Assembly: GCF_004340785.1 (NCBI RefSeq)
Contig: NZ_SLXS01000010.1
Location: 46,081-110,080, forward strand
Direction of reading: 5' to 3'
DNA length: 64,000 nt
Source: Tumebacillus sp. BK434
GTDB taxonomy: Bacteria; Bacillota; Bacilli; Tumebacillales; Tumebacillaceae
Below are positions 51,893 through 60,311 of this stretch, piece after piece. Made by a program: the position numbers and the translations under genes. The notes under the pieces were generated by a model. That model was not told where the DNA came from, searched no databases, and saw only the letters and a list, made by a program, of their open reading frames with translations. Position 1 is the stretch's first letter. Each line of letters begins with the position of its first letter.

Positions 51893-52810
51893 ATGACGAT
51901 TCAGTGGTTCCCCGGCCATATGGCCAAAGCACGCCGGGAAGTAACCGAGAAGTTAAAACTGGTCGATATCGTGTTTGAACTTGTCGATGCGCGGCTGCCT
52001 CTGTCCAGCCGCAACCCGATGATGAACGAGATCGTGCAGAACAAGCCGCGCCTGGTGTTGCTGAACAAGGCCGACCTCGCCGATCCGCGCATCACCGACC
52101 AGTGGATGAGCTATTTTCAAAAGCAGGGTCTCGCCTGCGTGTCGATCAACGCGCTGAAAGGGGAAGGTCTGCCCAAGGCAGCCTCCGAAGCGAAGCGCCT
52201 GTTCGAGCCAAAAGTCGAAGCGATGAAGAAAAAGGGCATTCGCCCGCGGGCTGCGCGCGCGATGATCTTAGGCATTCCGAACGTCGGCAAATCGTCTTTG
52301 ATCAACCGCATGGCGAAAAAGTCGATCGCCAAGACGGGCGACCGTCCGGGCGTGACGCAGGCACAGCAGTGGATCAAAGTCGGCAAAGACTTCGAACTGC
52401 TTGATACGCCGGGGATTCTCTGGCCGAAGTTTGAAGATCCGGCTGTGGGACTGCGCTTGGCGGCGACCGGAGCGATCAAGGAAGAGATCCTCGATACGGA
52501 GCCGGTGGCGATCTTTATCGTCGAAGTGATGAGCAAGCGCTATAAGGGCGTGCTCGAATCGCGCTTTGGCGTGGAAGATCTGCCAGCAGACCCGCGTGCG
52601 GCGCTGGAAGCGATCGGCCGCAAGCGCGGATTCCTGCGCGCCGGCAACGTTGTGGACATGGAAGCAACGTGGAAGCTGATGATCCGCGAGTTCCGCGGTG
52701 GACAGTTTGGGCGGATCTCGTTGGAAGGCCCCGCCGATTTTGCTGAGGAGGAGAACTCCGGCGCAGAAGAGGCAGCGGTGCAGGCACCGGTAGAGACAAC
52801 GGAAGAGTAA
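51893..52810 (+). CDS. rbgA: ribosome biogenesis GTPase RbgA (YlqF)
   Basis: A 305-aa circularly permuted GTPase required for late 50S assembly (L16 incorporation). IQWFPGHMAKARREV is the N-terminal signature; permuted G motifs are LNKADLAD (G4), GIPNVGKSSLIN (G1) and DTPGILWPKF (G3). An ANTAR-like C-terminal helical domain follows from about 185. A short acidic tail (EEENSGAEEA) is added at the end. Terminator at 52818. Confidence 0.96.
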   Translation: MTIQWFPGHMAKARREVTEKLKLVDIVFELVDARLPLSSRNPMMNEIVQNKPRLVLLNKADLADPRITDQWMSYFQKQGLACVSINALKGEGLPKAASEAKRLFEPKVEAMKKKGIRPRAARAMILGIPNVGKSSLINRMAKKSIAKTGDRPGVTQAQQWIKVGKDFELLDTPGILWPKFEDPAVGLRLAATGAIKEEILDTEPVAIFIVEVMSKRYKGVLESRFGVEDLPADPRAALEAIGRKRGFLRAGNVVDMEATWKLMIREFRGGQFGRISLEGPADFAEEENSGAEEAAVQAPVETTEE

Positions 52811-52817
52811 GACATTG

Positions 52818-52843
52818 CCACCGTGGCGACACGGTGGTTTTTT
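52818..52843 (+). terminator. terminator after rbgA
   Basis: CCACCGTG-GCGA-CACGGTGG with a T run. Confidence 0.93.
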
Positions 52844-52910
52844 CTGTCTGGGACAGGAAACGACAGGGGCGCGGCGAAAGGATAAGGGACATAGAAAGGG
52901 GTTCCTGCGG

Positions 52911-53738
52911 ATGGCACGAACGATCGATTTTGAAACGTTGACCGTGGGCGAGATACGCGACTGGTTAGCTGCGGTGGCACCGAACAAACGGCAGGAGAAG
53001 CAGTTGCTGGCCGATCCGCGCAGCGGTGTCCGCAAGCTGATCGAGTCCTATCTGCGCGAACGGGCGAAGGGGGAGGCAACGGCCGCTTGGCGTGCCGGGA
53101 TGTGGCAGTATGAGCGGGAAGCGGCCGCACAGGGCTATCGTCTGGTCGCCGGCGTCGATGAAGCGGGCCGCGGGCCGTTGGCCGGGCCGGTCGTGGCTGC
53201 AGCGGTCATCCTGCCGGAGGGGATCGAGCTGCCGGGACTGAATGACTCGAAGCAGGTGGCGGAGGAGACTCGCGAGCGCCTGTTTGACTCCATCTGCACC
53301 GGAGCGGTGGCGTACGGCATCGGAATCGTGGATCCGGAGTACATCGACCGGCACAACATTTTGCAAGCGACGTTCGAGGCAGCCCGGCAGGCGCTCGGCA
53401 AGATGGGCGAGCAGTTTGCAGTGGCGCCCGATTATCTGTTGACCGACTTTTTGAAGATCCCGGATGTGGTGCAGCCGATCCAGCCGATCGTCAAAGGGGA
53501 TGCGAGTTCGTTTTCGATCGCGGCCGCGTCGATTTTGGCGAAGGTGACGCGGGACCGCCTGATGACCGAGTATGCGATAGCATATCCGCAGTATGGTTTC
53601 GAGCGGCACAAGGGCTACTCGGCGCCGGAGCATCTGCAGGCGCTGGCCGAGCACGGGCCTTGTCCGATCCACCGAAAATCGTTTGCTCCCGTGCAGAAAT
53701 TGCTGCAGGGGTCGTTGTTTGATTTTGCCGGTCTGTAA
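52911..53738 (+). CDS. rnhB: ribonuclease HII
   Basis: A 275-aa enzyme that removes ribonucleotides from DNA. VAGVDEAGRGPLAGPV carries the DEAGRG motif (Asp83, Glu84); further catalytic Asp residues are in LTDFLK and the KGDASSFSIAAASILAKV segment. About 70 N-terminal residues form the helical substrate-binding extension typical of Bacillus RnhB. ATG 52911 follows AAAGGGG. The neighbours rbgA and ylqG-like conserve the Bacillus order. Confidence 0.96.
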   Translation: MARTIDFETLTVGEIRDWLAAVAPNKRQEKQLLADPRSGVRKLIESYLRERAKGEATAAWRAGMWQYEREAAAQGYRLVAGVDEAGRGPLAGPVVAAAVILPEGIELPGLNDSKQVAEETRERLFDSICTGAVAYGIGIVDPEYIDRHNILQATFEAARQALGKMGEQFAVAPDYLLTDFLKIPDVVQPIQPIVKGDASSFSIAAASILAKVTRDRLMTEYAIAYPQYGFERHKGYSAPEHLQALAEHGPCPIHRKSFAPVQKLLQGSLFDFAGL

Positions 53739-53759
53739 GGCTTTGGAGGAGGGTGTGCG

Positions 53760-55883
53760 ATGCGAATCAATGCGGGGCAAGTCGGACAGATCGTCCTGTC
53801 CACGCTGCAAGGTGCGAAGGAACTGGAAGGGAAGCTGGAGCTGAAAGTGGGCAGTGTGGTGCGGGCGACGCTGATGCAGCAGGCGGGCAAGGATGAAGTC
53901 TGGCTGCAGATCGGCGGCAAGAATGTGCGGGCGCGGCTGGATGCTAACGTCAAGCCGGGCGACCAGGTCGATCTGCTGGTGACGGGGGAGCAGAAGCAGG
54001 GGGCAATGGAGCTGAAAGTGGTCGGGCAGCCGATCAAAAGCGGCGAGAGTGGCAAACAGCTCGACATCGCGGGCCTTGTCCGCGCGCTCGGTTTGCCGGA
54101 GACGGAAGAGACCAAGGCGCTGGTGCAAGAGCTGGCGTCCCGAGGCGTGCCGCTGAAGCAGGAGACGGTGCGCGCGGCGCTTGCCGTTCTGCGCAATCTG
54201 CCGCAAGTTACGCCGGCGCACATCACGACGCTTGGCAAGATGGCAGAGCTTGGCATTCCGATCCTGCCCAGCACGTTTGAAGCGATGCACACGCTGGAGG
54301 CGGGGCCGAAGCTGCATGATCTGCTGACGAAGATTCAGACCGCCTTGCAAGGGCTCTTTCCCGAATCTGCACGGCCAGTTGGCACAGGCGGGGCGACAGG
54401 GACTAGCCTCCAATCTGGCGCTGCAGGCAATACAAGCACGCAAGCAGGTACAGCGACAACGGCACCGGGAGCGGCAGGTGCTGCTTCGTCTGCAGCAAGT
54501 GCTGGTGGTACGCCGTCAGCAGCGAATGCTTTAGCAGGCGGTGCCGCCTCAGGAGCGGTAAACACGCCAGCAGGTACCGGTACACCGGCACCGGGAGCAG
54601 CGAGCACTTCAGCAGGCGGTGCCGCTTCAGGAATGGTAAACACGCCAGCAGGAACCGGTGCACCGGCACCGGGAGCAGCGAGCGCTCCAGCAGGCGGTGC
54701 CACGTCAGGTGCAGTGAGCACGCCAGCAGGCACTGTGACATTGGCACCGGGAGCAGCGAGTGCTTCAACAAGTGGTGCCGGATCAGGAGCAGGAATCACG
54801 CCAGCAGGTACCGGTACACCGGCACCGGGGGCGGGGAGTCCTTCGGTAGGAAGTACCTCGCCAGGAGCAGTAACCACGCCAGCAGGTAACGGCATACCGG
54901 CAACGGGAGCAGCGAGTGCTTCAGCAGGCGGTGCTGCAACCACGGCACACGGAACAGCAAACACGTCAGCGAGCGGCACCGTTCCAGGTACTGCAACTAC
55001 GCAATCCGCTTCCCCGGCAACTGCAAATCCGCGTAGCGTGGCCGCAGCAAACGCCGCTCATTTTCCGGGAAATAATCAGGCAGCACCCTCTGCAAGCACG
55101 CTCTCTACACCGACGCGCACCAATCTGGAGCTGCTTCTGCACGTCACGACCCAAATGCTTCAAGGCGCGGACAACACGGCACAGCAGGCAGGCCAACTGG
55201 CTGACAAAGCAAAGCAACTGGGCCTGAACTTCGAAGAGCAGCTCGCCCACGCCCTGCGCCGTCTGCCGCCGGACAGCGATACGGCCCAGATTCGCCACAC
55301 TTTCCAGCACGCTTTGCAATCGGCTGCCGAGCAAGGCACGACGCTCAAGCACGCCCTGCTCCTCACCCAAGCGGCCGCCGCCGAACTCGATGCCGCCGGA
55401 CTGGGCAGCTTGCAGCAAGATCTGAGCACCGTGCTGAAAAACGTCACCGGCCAGCAGCTGATGCAAACGTCCGGTGGCGACCGCGCCGACTTGCTGTATC
55501 AGTTCGCCGCCGTCCCGGTCCGCCATGGCAAAGACGAACAGACGGTGGAACTGCACGTCATGGCCCGCAAGAGCCATGGTCAAAAAACGATCGATCCGGC
55601 CAACTGCTACGTCCTGTTCCGCCTCGACATGCCAAACTTAGGCGAGTTGGACATCCACCTGCACATCGTCGACAAAGTGGTCGGCGTCCGCTTTCTCTCG
55701 GAAAAACATGCCGACATGGCGGTGACCCCGGCTGATCAGCGCGATCTGCGTGACGCGTTGCAAAAAGTCGGCTTCCACCTCGGCGTGCTCAAAGTTGAGG
55801 ACAAAAAACAGCAGGAGCCAGGCGCAGCAGAGCCGCTGCTTCCACCGATTCTCACTCACAAGCAGTTTGACTTGAAGATCTAA
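53760..55883 (+). CDS. FliK-like protein (YlqG position) with tandem Ala/Gly/Pro/Thr repeats
   Basis: A 707-aa protein without signal peptide. The N-terminal about 200 residues form a charged, partly helical domain; residues about 264-393 are five tandem 26-residue repeats of the type GAVNTPAGTGTPAPGAAS; the C-terminal about 130 residues (LLYQFAAVPVRHG...LDIHLHIVDKVVGVRFLSE) resemble the FliK hook-length control C-terminal domain. This is the place and plan of B. subtilis YlqG, next to the FlhB-like YlqH. Function is unknown; a switch-like interaction with the next protein is inferred by analogy with FliK-FlhB. GGAGGAGGG precedes ATG 53760. Confidence 0.78.
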   Translation: MRINAGQVGQIVLSTLQGAKELEGKLELKVGSVVRATLMQQAGKDEVWLQIGGKNVRARLDANVKPGDQVDLLVTGEQKQGAMELKVVGQPIKSGESGKQLDIAGLVRALGLPETEETKALVQELASRGVPLKQETVRAALAVLRNLPQVTPAHITTLGKMAELGIPILPSTFEAMHTLEAGPKLHDLLTKIQTALQGLFPESARPVGTGGATGTSLQSGAAGNTSTQAGTATTAPGAAGAASSAASAGGTPSAANALAGGAASGAVNTPAGTGTPAPGAASTSAGGAASGMVNTPAGTGAPAPGAASAPAGGATSGAVSTPAGTVTLAPGAASASTSGAGSGAGITPAGTGTPAPGAGSPSVGSTSPGAVTTPAGNGIPATGAASASAGGAATTAHGTANTSASGTVPGTATTQSASPATANPRSVAAANAAHFPGNNQAAPSASTLSTPTRTNLELLLHVTTQMLQGADNTAQQAGQLADKAKQLGLNFEEQLAHALRRLPPDSDTAQIRHTFQHALQSAAEQGTTLKHALLLTQAAAAELDAAGLGSLQQDLSTVLKNVTGQQLMQTSGGDRADLLYQFAAVPVRHGKDEQTVELHVMARKSHGQKTIDPANCYVLFRLDMPNLGELDIHLHIVDKVVGVRFLSEKHADMAVTPADQRDLRDALQKVGFHLGVLKVEDKKQQEPGAAEPLLPPILTHKQFDLKI
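54549..54938 (+). repeat. five tandem 78-bp repeats inside the FliK-like gene
   Basis: In-frame units begin at 54549, 54627, 54705, 54783 and 54861, each coding 26 residues around TPAGTGTPAPGA. Units keep reading frame and length exactly while differing by scattered substitutions. Degenerate related sequence lies before and after. Confidence 0.9.
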
Positions 55884-55907
55884 TCCAAACGAGAGGAGGG
55901 CCGAATC

Positions 55908-56183
55908 ATGACCGATCCGACCCGCAAAAAGGCAGTCGCCATCCACTACGATCAGAACAAAGATTCGGCTCCCCGCATCGTGGCCAGCGGACGCGGGGCG
56001 GTCGCCGAGCAGATCCTGTCGGTCGCAGCCGAACACGATGTGCCGCTGCACGAAGACCGCGCGCTCGTCGAAACCCTGCTCGCTTTTGACATCGGCAAAG
56101 AGATTCCGTCCGACCTCTACCAGGTCGTTGCAGAAGTCCTCGCCTTTGTCCAGCGCATCGACAAAAGGGAGCGTGACACATGA
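55908..56183 (+). CDS. stand-alone FlhB C-terminal-like protein (YlqH)
   Basis: A 91-aa protein matching the cytoplasmic FlhB/EscU C-terminal domain after its cleavage site: KKAVAIHYDQNKDSAPRIVA, AEQILSVAAEHDVPLHED and LVETLLAFDIGKEIPSDLYQ. There are no membrane helices and no NPTH autocleavage motif, since the protein begins where that cleavage would leave FlhB-CC. It lies 24 bases after the FliK-like gene and overlaps yraN by 4. Role unknown. Confidence 0.88.
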   Translation: MTDPTRKKAVAIHYDQNKDSAPRIVASGRGAVAEQILSVAAEHDVPLHEDRALVETLLAFDIGKEIPSDLYQVVAEVLAFVQRIDKRERDT

Positions 56184-56548
56184 CCCGCTCCCGCAAACAA
56201 ACCGGCGCCATGGGCGAACAGATCGCCAGCGACTGGCTCCTGCAGCAAGGCTGCGTGCTGATCGCCCGCAACTGGCGCTGCCAGGATGGCGAACTCGACA
56301 TCATCGCCGCAGAAGGCGATACCCTCCTGTTCCTCGAAGTCCGCACTCGGACGACTCTCGGGCGCTTCGGCACCGCCGAAGAATCGGTCGACTGGCGCAA
56401 ACAGCGTCAAGTCCGCCACCTCGCCGCCCGCTACCTTTCCGCACACCAGCATTTCTATCGCCGTTTCCGCTTCGACGTCATCGTCGTCTACCTGCATCGT
56501 CACTCCGATCATGTGCAAAACATCCGCCATATACGAAACGCTTTTTAA
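56180..56548 (+). CDS. YraN family (UPF0102) nuclease-like protein
   Basis: A 122-aa restriction-endonuclease-fold protein: GAMGEQIASDWLLQQGCVLI at the N-terminus, the putative active-site series ELDIIA...LLFLEVRTR (D, E-x-K/R) and RRFRFDVIVV. YraN proteins are widely conserved near rnhB and comM-type genes; their substrate is not known. It overlaps the YlqH-like gene by 4 bases. Confidence 0.9.
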   Translation: MTRSRKQTGAMGEQIASDWLLQQGCVLIARNWRCQDGELDIIAAEGDTLLFLEVRTRTTLGRFGTAEESVDWRKQRQVRHLAARYLSAHQHFYRRFRFDVIVVYLHRHSDHVQNIRHIRNAF

Positions 56549-56607
56549 AACCCTGTCGCCTGTGGTATCATGGGAAAAGAAAGATAGACGTAGGAGGATA
56601 CATACTC

Positions 56608-56850
56608 ATGTCCACTTTAGCAACCACACTCATTGCGATCGGTACGCTGGTACTCGGTCTGGTACTCGGCGCCATCGGCGGTGTTTACTACCTCAAGAAC
56701 AAGATGACCAACATGCAAATGTCCGACAAAGATATCCAATCGATGGCCCGCTCCATGGGCATGAACCTCAACCAAAAGCAGCTCATGCAGGTGTCGAAGC
56801 GCATGCAGGCTGCCAACAACAATAAAAGCAAACCGAAAAAGAAAAAATAA
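56608..56850 (+). CDS. YneF family (UPF0154) membrane protein
   Basis: An 80-aa protein with one N-terminal membrane helix (about 4-27, LIAIGTLVLGLVLGAIGGVY) and a helical cytoplasmic part with the family pattern DIQSMARSMGMNLNQKQL, ending in a Lys-rich tail KPKKKK. Function unknown; common in Bacilli. TAGGAGGAT precedes ATG 56608. Confidence 0.9.
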   Translation: MSTLATTLIAIGTLVLGLVLGAIGGVYYLKNKMTNMQMSDKDIQSMARSMGMNLNQKQLMQVSKRMQAANNNKSKPKKKK

Positions 56851-56857
56851 GCACACA

Positions 56858-56888
56858 AAAAGAGAGGGCAAATGAGCCCTCTCTTTTT
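56858..56888. terminator. bidirectional terminator after yneF-like gene
   Basis: AAAAAGAGAGGGC-AAATGA-GCCCTCTCTTTTT with A and T tracts on both sides, between convergent genes. Confidence 0.93.
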
Positions 56889-56901
56889 CATGCCTGCGAG
56901 A

Positions 56902-57273
56902 TTACCAGAATAACAGGCCGGTCAGGGCGAGAATGGTCAGGAACGGAACAAAAAACGCTGCCGGGTTGTAACCGTAGCCATACCCCAAGCCACGTCCGTA
57001 CCCTAAGCCAGGTCCGTACCCCAAGCCACGTCCGTACCCGAATCCGCGTCTGTACCCTCCGTAAAAGATGTGTTCAGCGTTTATGTCGGAAGCGGGCGCC
57101 TCAAGCGTGCGGAACAAATTCTCTTTTTCACCGGAGGCCATGCCGACCGGGCGTAGATACAGCCCTCTGCTGTTGACGCGCTCCACGACGCCGCGATGTT
57201 GCCCGTCCTTCGTTTGCACGTGCACCATCTTGCCGACGTATGGCCGACAGTTCCCAACGTGATAACGGCACAT
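56902..57273 (-). CDS. Gly/Tyr-rich repeat protein with C-terminal membrane helix
   Basis: A 123-aa protein. Residues 1-45 (CRYHVGNCRPYVGKMVHVQT; GVVERVNSRGLYLRP) look like a small SH3/LSm-type beta domain. Residues about 72-100 are short repeats of GYGRGLGYGPGLGYG, and the last about 20 residues (FFVPFLTILALTGLLFW) are hydrophobic. Such composition is seen in spore coat or surface proteins of Bacilli, but no family is recognised. The ATG at 57273 has GAAAGGAGGT upstream. The encoding repeats are also visible at the DNA level. Confidence 0.68.
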   Translation of the reverse strand: MCRYHVGNCRPYVGKMVHVQTKDGQHRGVVERVNSRGLYLRPVGMASGEKENLFRTLEAPASDINAEHIFYGGYRRGFGYGRGLGYGPGLGYGRGLGYGYGYNPAAFFVPFLTILALTGLLFW

Positions 57274-57412
57274 GTGGAATACCTCCTTTCAAGTTTGGTC
57301 TTTATCAGCATATGTGTGAAACGGGTACAGGCTCACGGCATCTGCGGAGGACGAACCAAAGATAGACGGGTCACCAACTGCATACACATGGAAAGAGAAG
57401 GAGGCGATCGTC

Positions 57413-57910
57413 ATGAAAATGGGGTCTCCCTTGTGGAAATTTCGTTACCAAACCCGCCGCCATCCGTGGCTGATCCTCGTTCCGCTGCTTTTGGCCGTCC
57501 TCTTGCTGGCCGGAAGCTGTGCGCTGATCGGCGGGGGAGAGGGAAGCGAAACGAAAACGGTTGGACAGTCGGTCGTTGACGGCTGGCTGTATGGAGGTTT
57601 CGATTCGTCGGGCAACCTGATCTTCCGTCAAGGAGATCAGGTTGTTCTGTTGCCCCAAGGCAGCACGGAAGTCAAATTAAACGGGGAGACGGTGCGCATC
57701 GCCAGCGCCACACCGAACACGCTGGAGTTGCAAAGCGCTGCTGAAGCTGATCCCACAACGTTCGCTGTGCCTTCTGCGGTCTGGTGGGCGCTGGGAACAG
57801 GCGTGTGCGGATATGCGCTTGGCCGCATGCACAAAAGCAAGCCCTCCGCATCGGCGTTTCCTGCTTCTCCGTCCGTCCCGAGGTGGAAGCCCCGGCGCTG
57901 GCCTCGCTAA
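57413..57910 (+). CDS. membrane-anchored protein of unknown function
   Basis: A 165-aa protein. A basic N-terminus (WKFRYQTRRHP) precedes one membrane helix (about 19-36, WLILVPLLLAVLLLAGS); a possible second hydrophobic stretch is VWWALGTGVCGYALG near residue 123. The middle (QVVLLPQGSTEVKLNGETVR) looks like a beta-rich domain. The C-terminus is rich in Arg, Pro and Trp. GAAGGAGGCG lies 7 bases before ATG 57413. No family recognised. Divergent from the Gly/Tyr-rich gene, with 139 bases between. Confidence 0.65.
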   Translation: MKMGSPLWKFRYQTRRHPWLILVPLLLAVLLLAGSCALIGGGEGSETKTVGQSVVDGWLYGGFDSSGNLIFRQGDQVVLLPQGSTEVKLNGETVRIASATPNTLELQSAAEADPTTFAVPSAVWWALGTGVCGYALGRMHKSKPSASAFPASPSVPRWKPRRWPR

Positions 57911-57933
57911 CATAGGCAAAGGTTATCGGAAGC

Positions 57934-57981
57934 AAAAAGACTGCAATCCACACTATGGCGAGCGGTCTTTTTTGGTATACT
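57934..57981 (+). promoter_or_regulatory. terminator followed by extended -10 element
   Basis: AAAAGACTGC pairs with GCGGTCTTTT (57935-57971) and a T run follows, ending the preceding gene. Immediately after it TGGTATACT (57973-57981) is an extended -10 for the next gene, which sets transcription start near 57988 and so excludes the ATG at 57997 as the efficient start. Confidence 0.65.
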
Positions 57982-58017
57982 GGGGAAGGACAAACTATGG
58001 AGCAGGAGAGAAGCAGA

Positions 58018-58413
58018 ATGAAATTTACAGGGGAACGCAATTGGATGTTCATCGCCATTGCTGCCGTATCGCCGTACATCTGGATCAACATTGCCCTCAA
58101 AAAAACGGACCCGCTCATCGTGGCGATCGCAGCCGGACTCTGCGTGCTGGCGGTGATGCTACTCGTGTTTTTGCTGCGCAAACAATACATCGAAATCAAC
58201 AACAACAGCATTCTATTACAGAGCATGTTCAAGCGGCGCGAGTTCGCCCCTGATGACCTGCAGAGAATCGTCATCGAAGAGCACGTCATCACCGCTTTCG
58301 ACAGCAATGGCAAGCCGCAGCACCTGATGATCCCGCTGAAAAAAGAGCAGCTCCAAGAACTGAAAGACGCGATCAAAGCTTTCTGCAAACGCAACAAAGT
58401 GCCGCTGCAATAA
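58018..58413 (+). CDS. two-span membrane protein of unknown function
   Basis: 131 aa. Two hydrophobic helices (about 12-27, MFIAIAAVSPYIWINI, and 35-56, IVAIAAGLCVLAVMLLVFLL) are followed by a soluble C-terminal domain, YIEINNNSILLQSMFKRREF ... ITAFDSNGKPQHLMIPLKKE, resembling the membrane-plus-PH-like layout of small Firmicute proteins. ATG 58018 is preferred: AGGAGAG lies 9 bases upstream, and the promoter at 57973-57981 would start transcription very near ATG 57997. Function unknown. Confidence 0.65.
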   Translation: MKFTGERNWMFIAIAAVSPYIWINIALKKTDPLIVAIAAGLCVLAVMLLVFLLRKQYIEINNNSILLQSMFKRREFAPDDLQRIVIEEHVITAFDSNGKPQHLMIPLKKEQLQELKDAIKAFCKRNKVPLQ

Positions 58414-58420
58414 CAGGACC

Positions 58421-58456
58421 CAGCCAGTTCAGCAAGACGAACTGGCTGTTTGATTT
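58421..58456 (+). terminator. terminator after the two-span membrane protein gene
   Basis: CAGCCAGTTC-AGCAAGAC-GAACTGGCTG followed by TTTGATTT. Confidence 0.85.
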
Positions 58457-58552
58457 AAAACGGGCAGTTCTTGTGATTGCTCAACGTCACAACTTTCTTA
58501 CTAGCAGTGAGACAAACAGGCAGCCGGCGTTATTGATTGTGGGTTGTATCTT

Positions 58553-60085
58553 TTACTCGCCCCAGAATTTCCGGTCGAGTCCCCGGTACTGGATCGCCTC
58601 CGCGATATGGGCGATATCCAAGTCAGCTGCGCCTTCCAGATCGGCGATCGTGCGGGCGACTTTTAGAATCCGGTCATAGGCGCGGGCGGAGAGGCCAAGC
58701 TGTTCGAACGTATCTTCAAGAAGGGATTCGGCTTCGGGGGTGAGGCGGCAGTGGAGGCGGATGTCGCGGGAGGTCATGGCGGCATTCCAGGGGAACGCGC
58801 GGTCTTTGAGGCGCGTATGCTGAAGGGCGCGGGCTGCTGTCACCCGCTCGCGGATCTTGGCGGACGTCTCTTCGCAGGCCTCGCTTTTGATGTCGTGGTA
58901 TTTGACGCGGGGCACTTCGATATGCAGATCGATTCGGTCTAAGAGCGGCCCTGAGATCTTGCTGCGATAACGGGTGATCTGCAGCGGGGTACAGGTACAC
59001 GGCTTGTAATTCGAACCGTAATACCCGCACGGACAGGGATTCATCGCCGCCGCCAGCAAAAACCGACTCGGAAACGTATACGTCGCCTGCGTCCTCGCGA
59101 TCGTCACTTTCGCATCTTCCAGCGGCTGGCGCAGCACTTCCAACACCGATTTTTTAAACTCGGGCAGCTCATCCAAAAACAGTACGCCGCCATGCGCCAG
59201 CGTCACTTCGCCCGGTTTGGGAATCGTGCCGCCGCCGATCAGCCCGCCGTCGGAGATCGTATGGTGCGGCGAGCGGTACGGCCGCGCCCGCAGCATCGTC
59301 CCGCCACGCGGCAACAACCCCGATACGCTGTACACCTGCGTCACCTCCAGCGACTCCGCCTCCGTCAGCGGCGGCAGAATCGTCGGCAGCCGCCGCGCCA
59401 GCATCGTCTTGCCACTTCCAGGAGGGCCGATCAACAGCACATTGTGCGACCCGGCCGCCGCGATCTCCAGCGCCCGCTTCACATGCGGCTGCCCTTTGAT
59501 TTCGGAGAAATCATCCTCGCCGCCCCCGCTTTCGGCAATCGCCGCACTTTCTGCCGCAAACGGCGCTATTTCTTTTCTTCCATTTAAAAACTCATACGCC
59601 TCGCGCAGCGACCCGGCCGCATAGACCTGCACCCCGCCGACCAATGCGGCCTCCCGGGCATTCTCCGCTGCGACGAGCAGCCTTTTCACGCCTTGCTCCT
59701 TCGCGGCCAGCGCCAGCGACAGCATGCCGCGCACCGGTCGGAGCGTCCCGTCCAACGCGAGTTCGGCAACGGCCGCCAACTGCTCAGGCAACGGCTGTTG
59801 CATCATTCCGCCCGCCGCCAAAATCCCCAGCGCCAGACACAGGTCATACCCTGCTCCTTCCTTACGCAGCCCGGCCGGAGCCAGATTGGCGGTGATCCGC
59901 TGCAACGGGAAATCAAATCCGCTGTTGCGCAGCGCAGCTCGCACCCGGTCTTTCGCTTCGCGCACCGAACTGTCCGGCAGTCCGACCAGATCAAAACTGG
60001 GCAGACCGTTCGCTAAATCGACTTCGACCTGCACGATCATCCCTTGCAGGCCAAACAAGGCAACCCCTGTCATTTGTGCATACAT
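58553..60085 (-). CDS. YifB/ComM family Mg-chelatase-like AAA+ ATPase
   Basis: A 510-aa protein. An N-terminal Lon-protease-like (ChlI) domain (about 1-170, GLPSFDLVGLPDSSVREAKD) precedes the AAA+ module with Walker A LLIGPPGSGKTMLARRLP, Walker B GGVLFLDELPEF and a C-terminal sensor/lid domain (RLDRIDLHIEVP-type; SARAYDRILKVARTIADL). Four cysteines in NPCPCGYYG...CTC may bind zinc. ComM in Gram-negatives drives branch migration during transformation; the role in Firmicutes is not established. ATG 60085 follows AAGGAGGA. Confidence 0.92.
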   Translation of the reverse strand: MYAQMTGVALFGLQGMIVQVEVDLANGLPSFDLVGLPDSSVREAKDRVRAALRNSGFDFPLQRITANLAPAGLRKEGAGYDLCLALGILAAGGMMQQPLPEQLAAVAELALDGTLRPVRGMLSLALAAKEQGVKRLLVAAENAREAALVGGVQVYAAGSLREAYEFLNGRKEIAPFAAESAAIAESGGGEDDFSEIKGQPHVKRALEIAAAGSHNVLLIGPPGSGKTMLARRLPTILPPLTEAESLEVTQVYSVSGLLPRGGTMLRARPYRSPHHTISDGGLIGGGTIPKPGEVTLAHGGVLFLDELPEFKKSVLEVLRQPLEDAKVTIARTQATYTFPSRFLLAAAMNPCPCGYYGSNYKPCTCTPLQITRYRSKISGPLLDRIDLHIEVPRVKYHDIKSEACEETSAKIRERVTAARALQHTRLKDRAFPWNAAMTSRDIRLHCRLTPEAESLLEDTFEQLGLSARAYDRILKVARTIADLEGAADLDIAHIAEAIQYRGLDRKFWGE

Positions 60086-60311
60086 CAAGAAATCCTCCTT
60101 CATGCGCGGTTTTTAGACAGCATTCGATAATAATTTGATTTTGTTTAGTTCAGGATCGTTTGCTTTTGCATACAATAAAGAAGAGTCGCGGCAGAGGACG
60201 AAGAATGAATCTAAACAAATTATGAAGATGTCCTTGGTATTACTGATCTTTTTAGCGGTTTGGTCTATAATAAGGAAGTTGGGATGATTGAGAAGAAGGA
60301 GGTGAAAGGGG

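Noticed and set aside
54335..54979. 214-aa reverse ORF rich in Ala/Pro/Val
   Set aside because: It is the antisense reading of the 78-bp repeats in the FliK-like gene; repeats without stops create long open frames.
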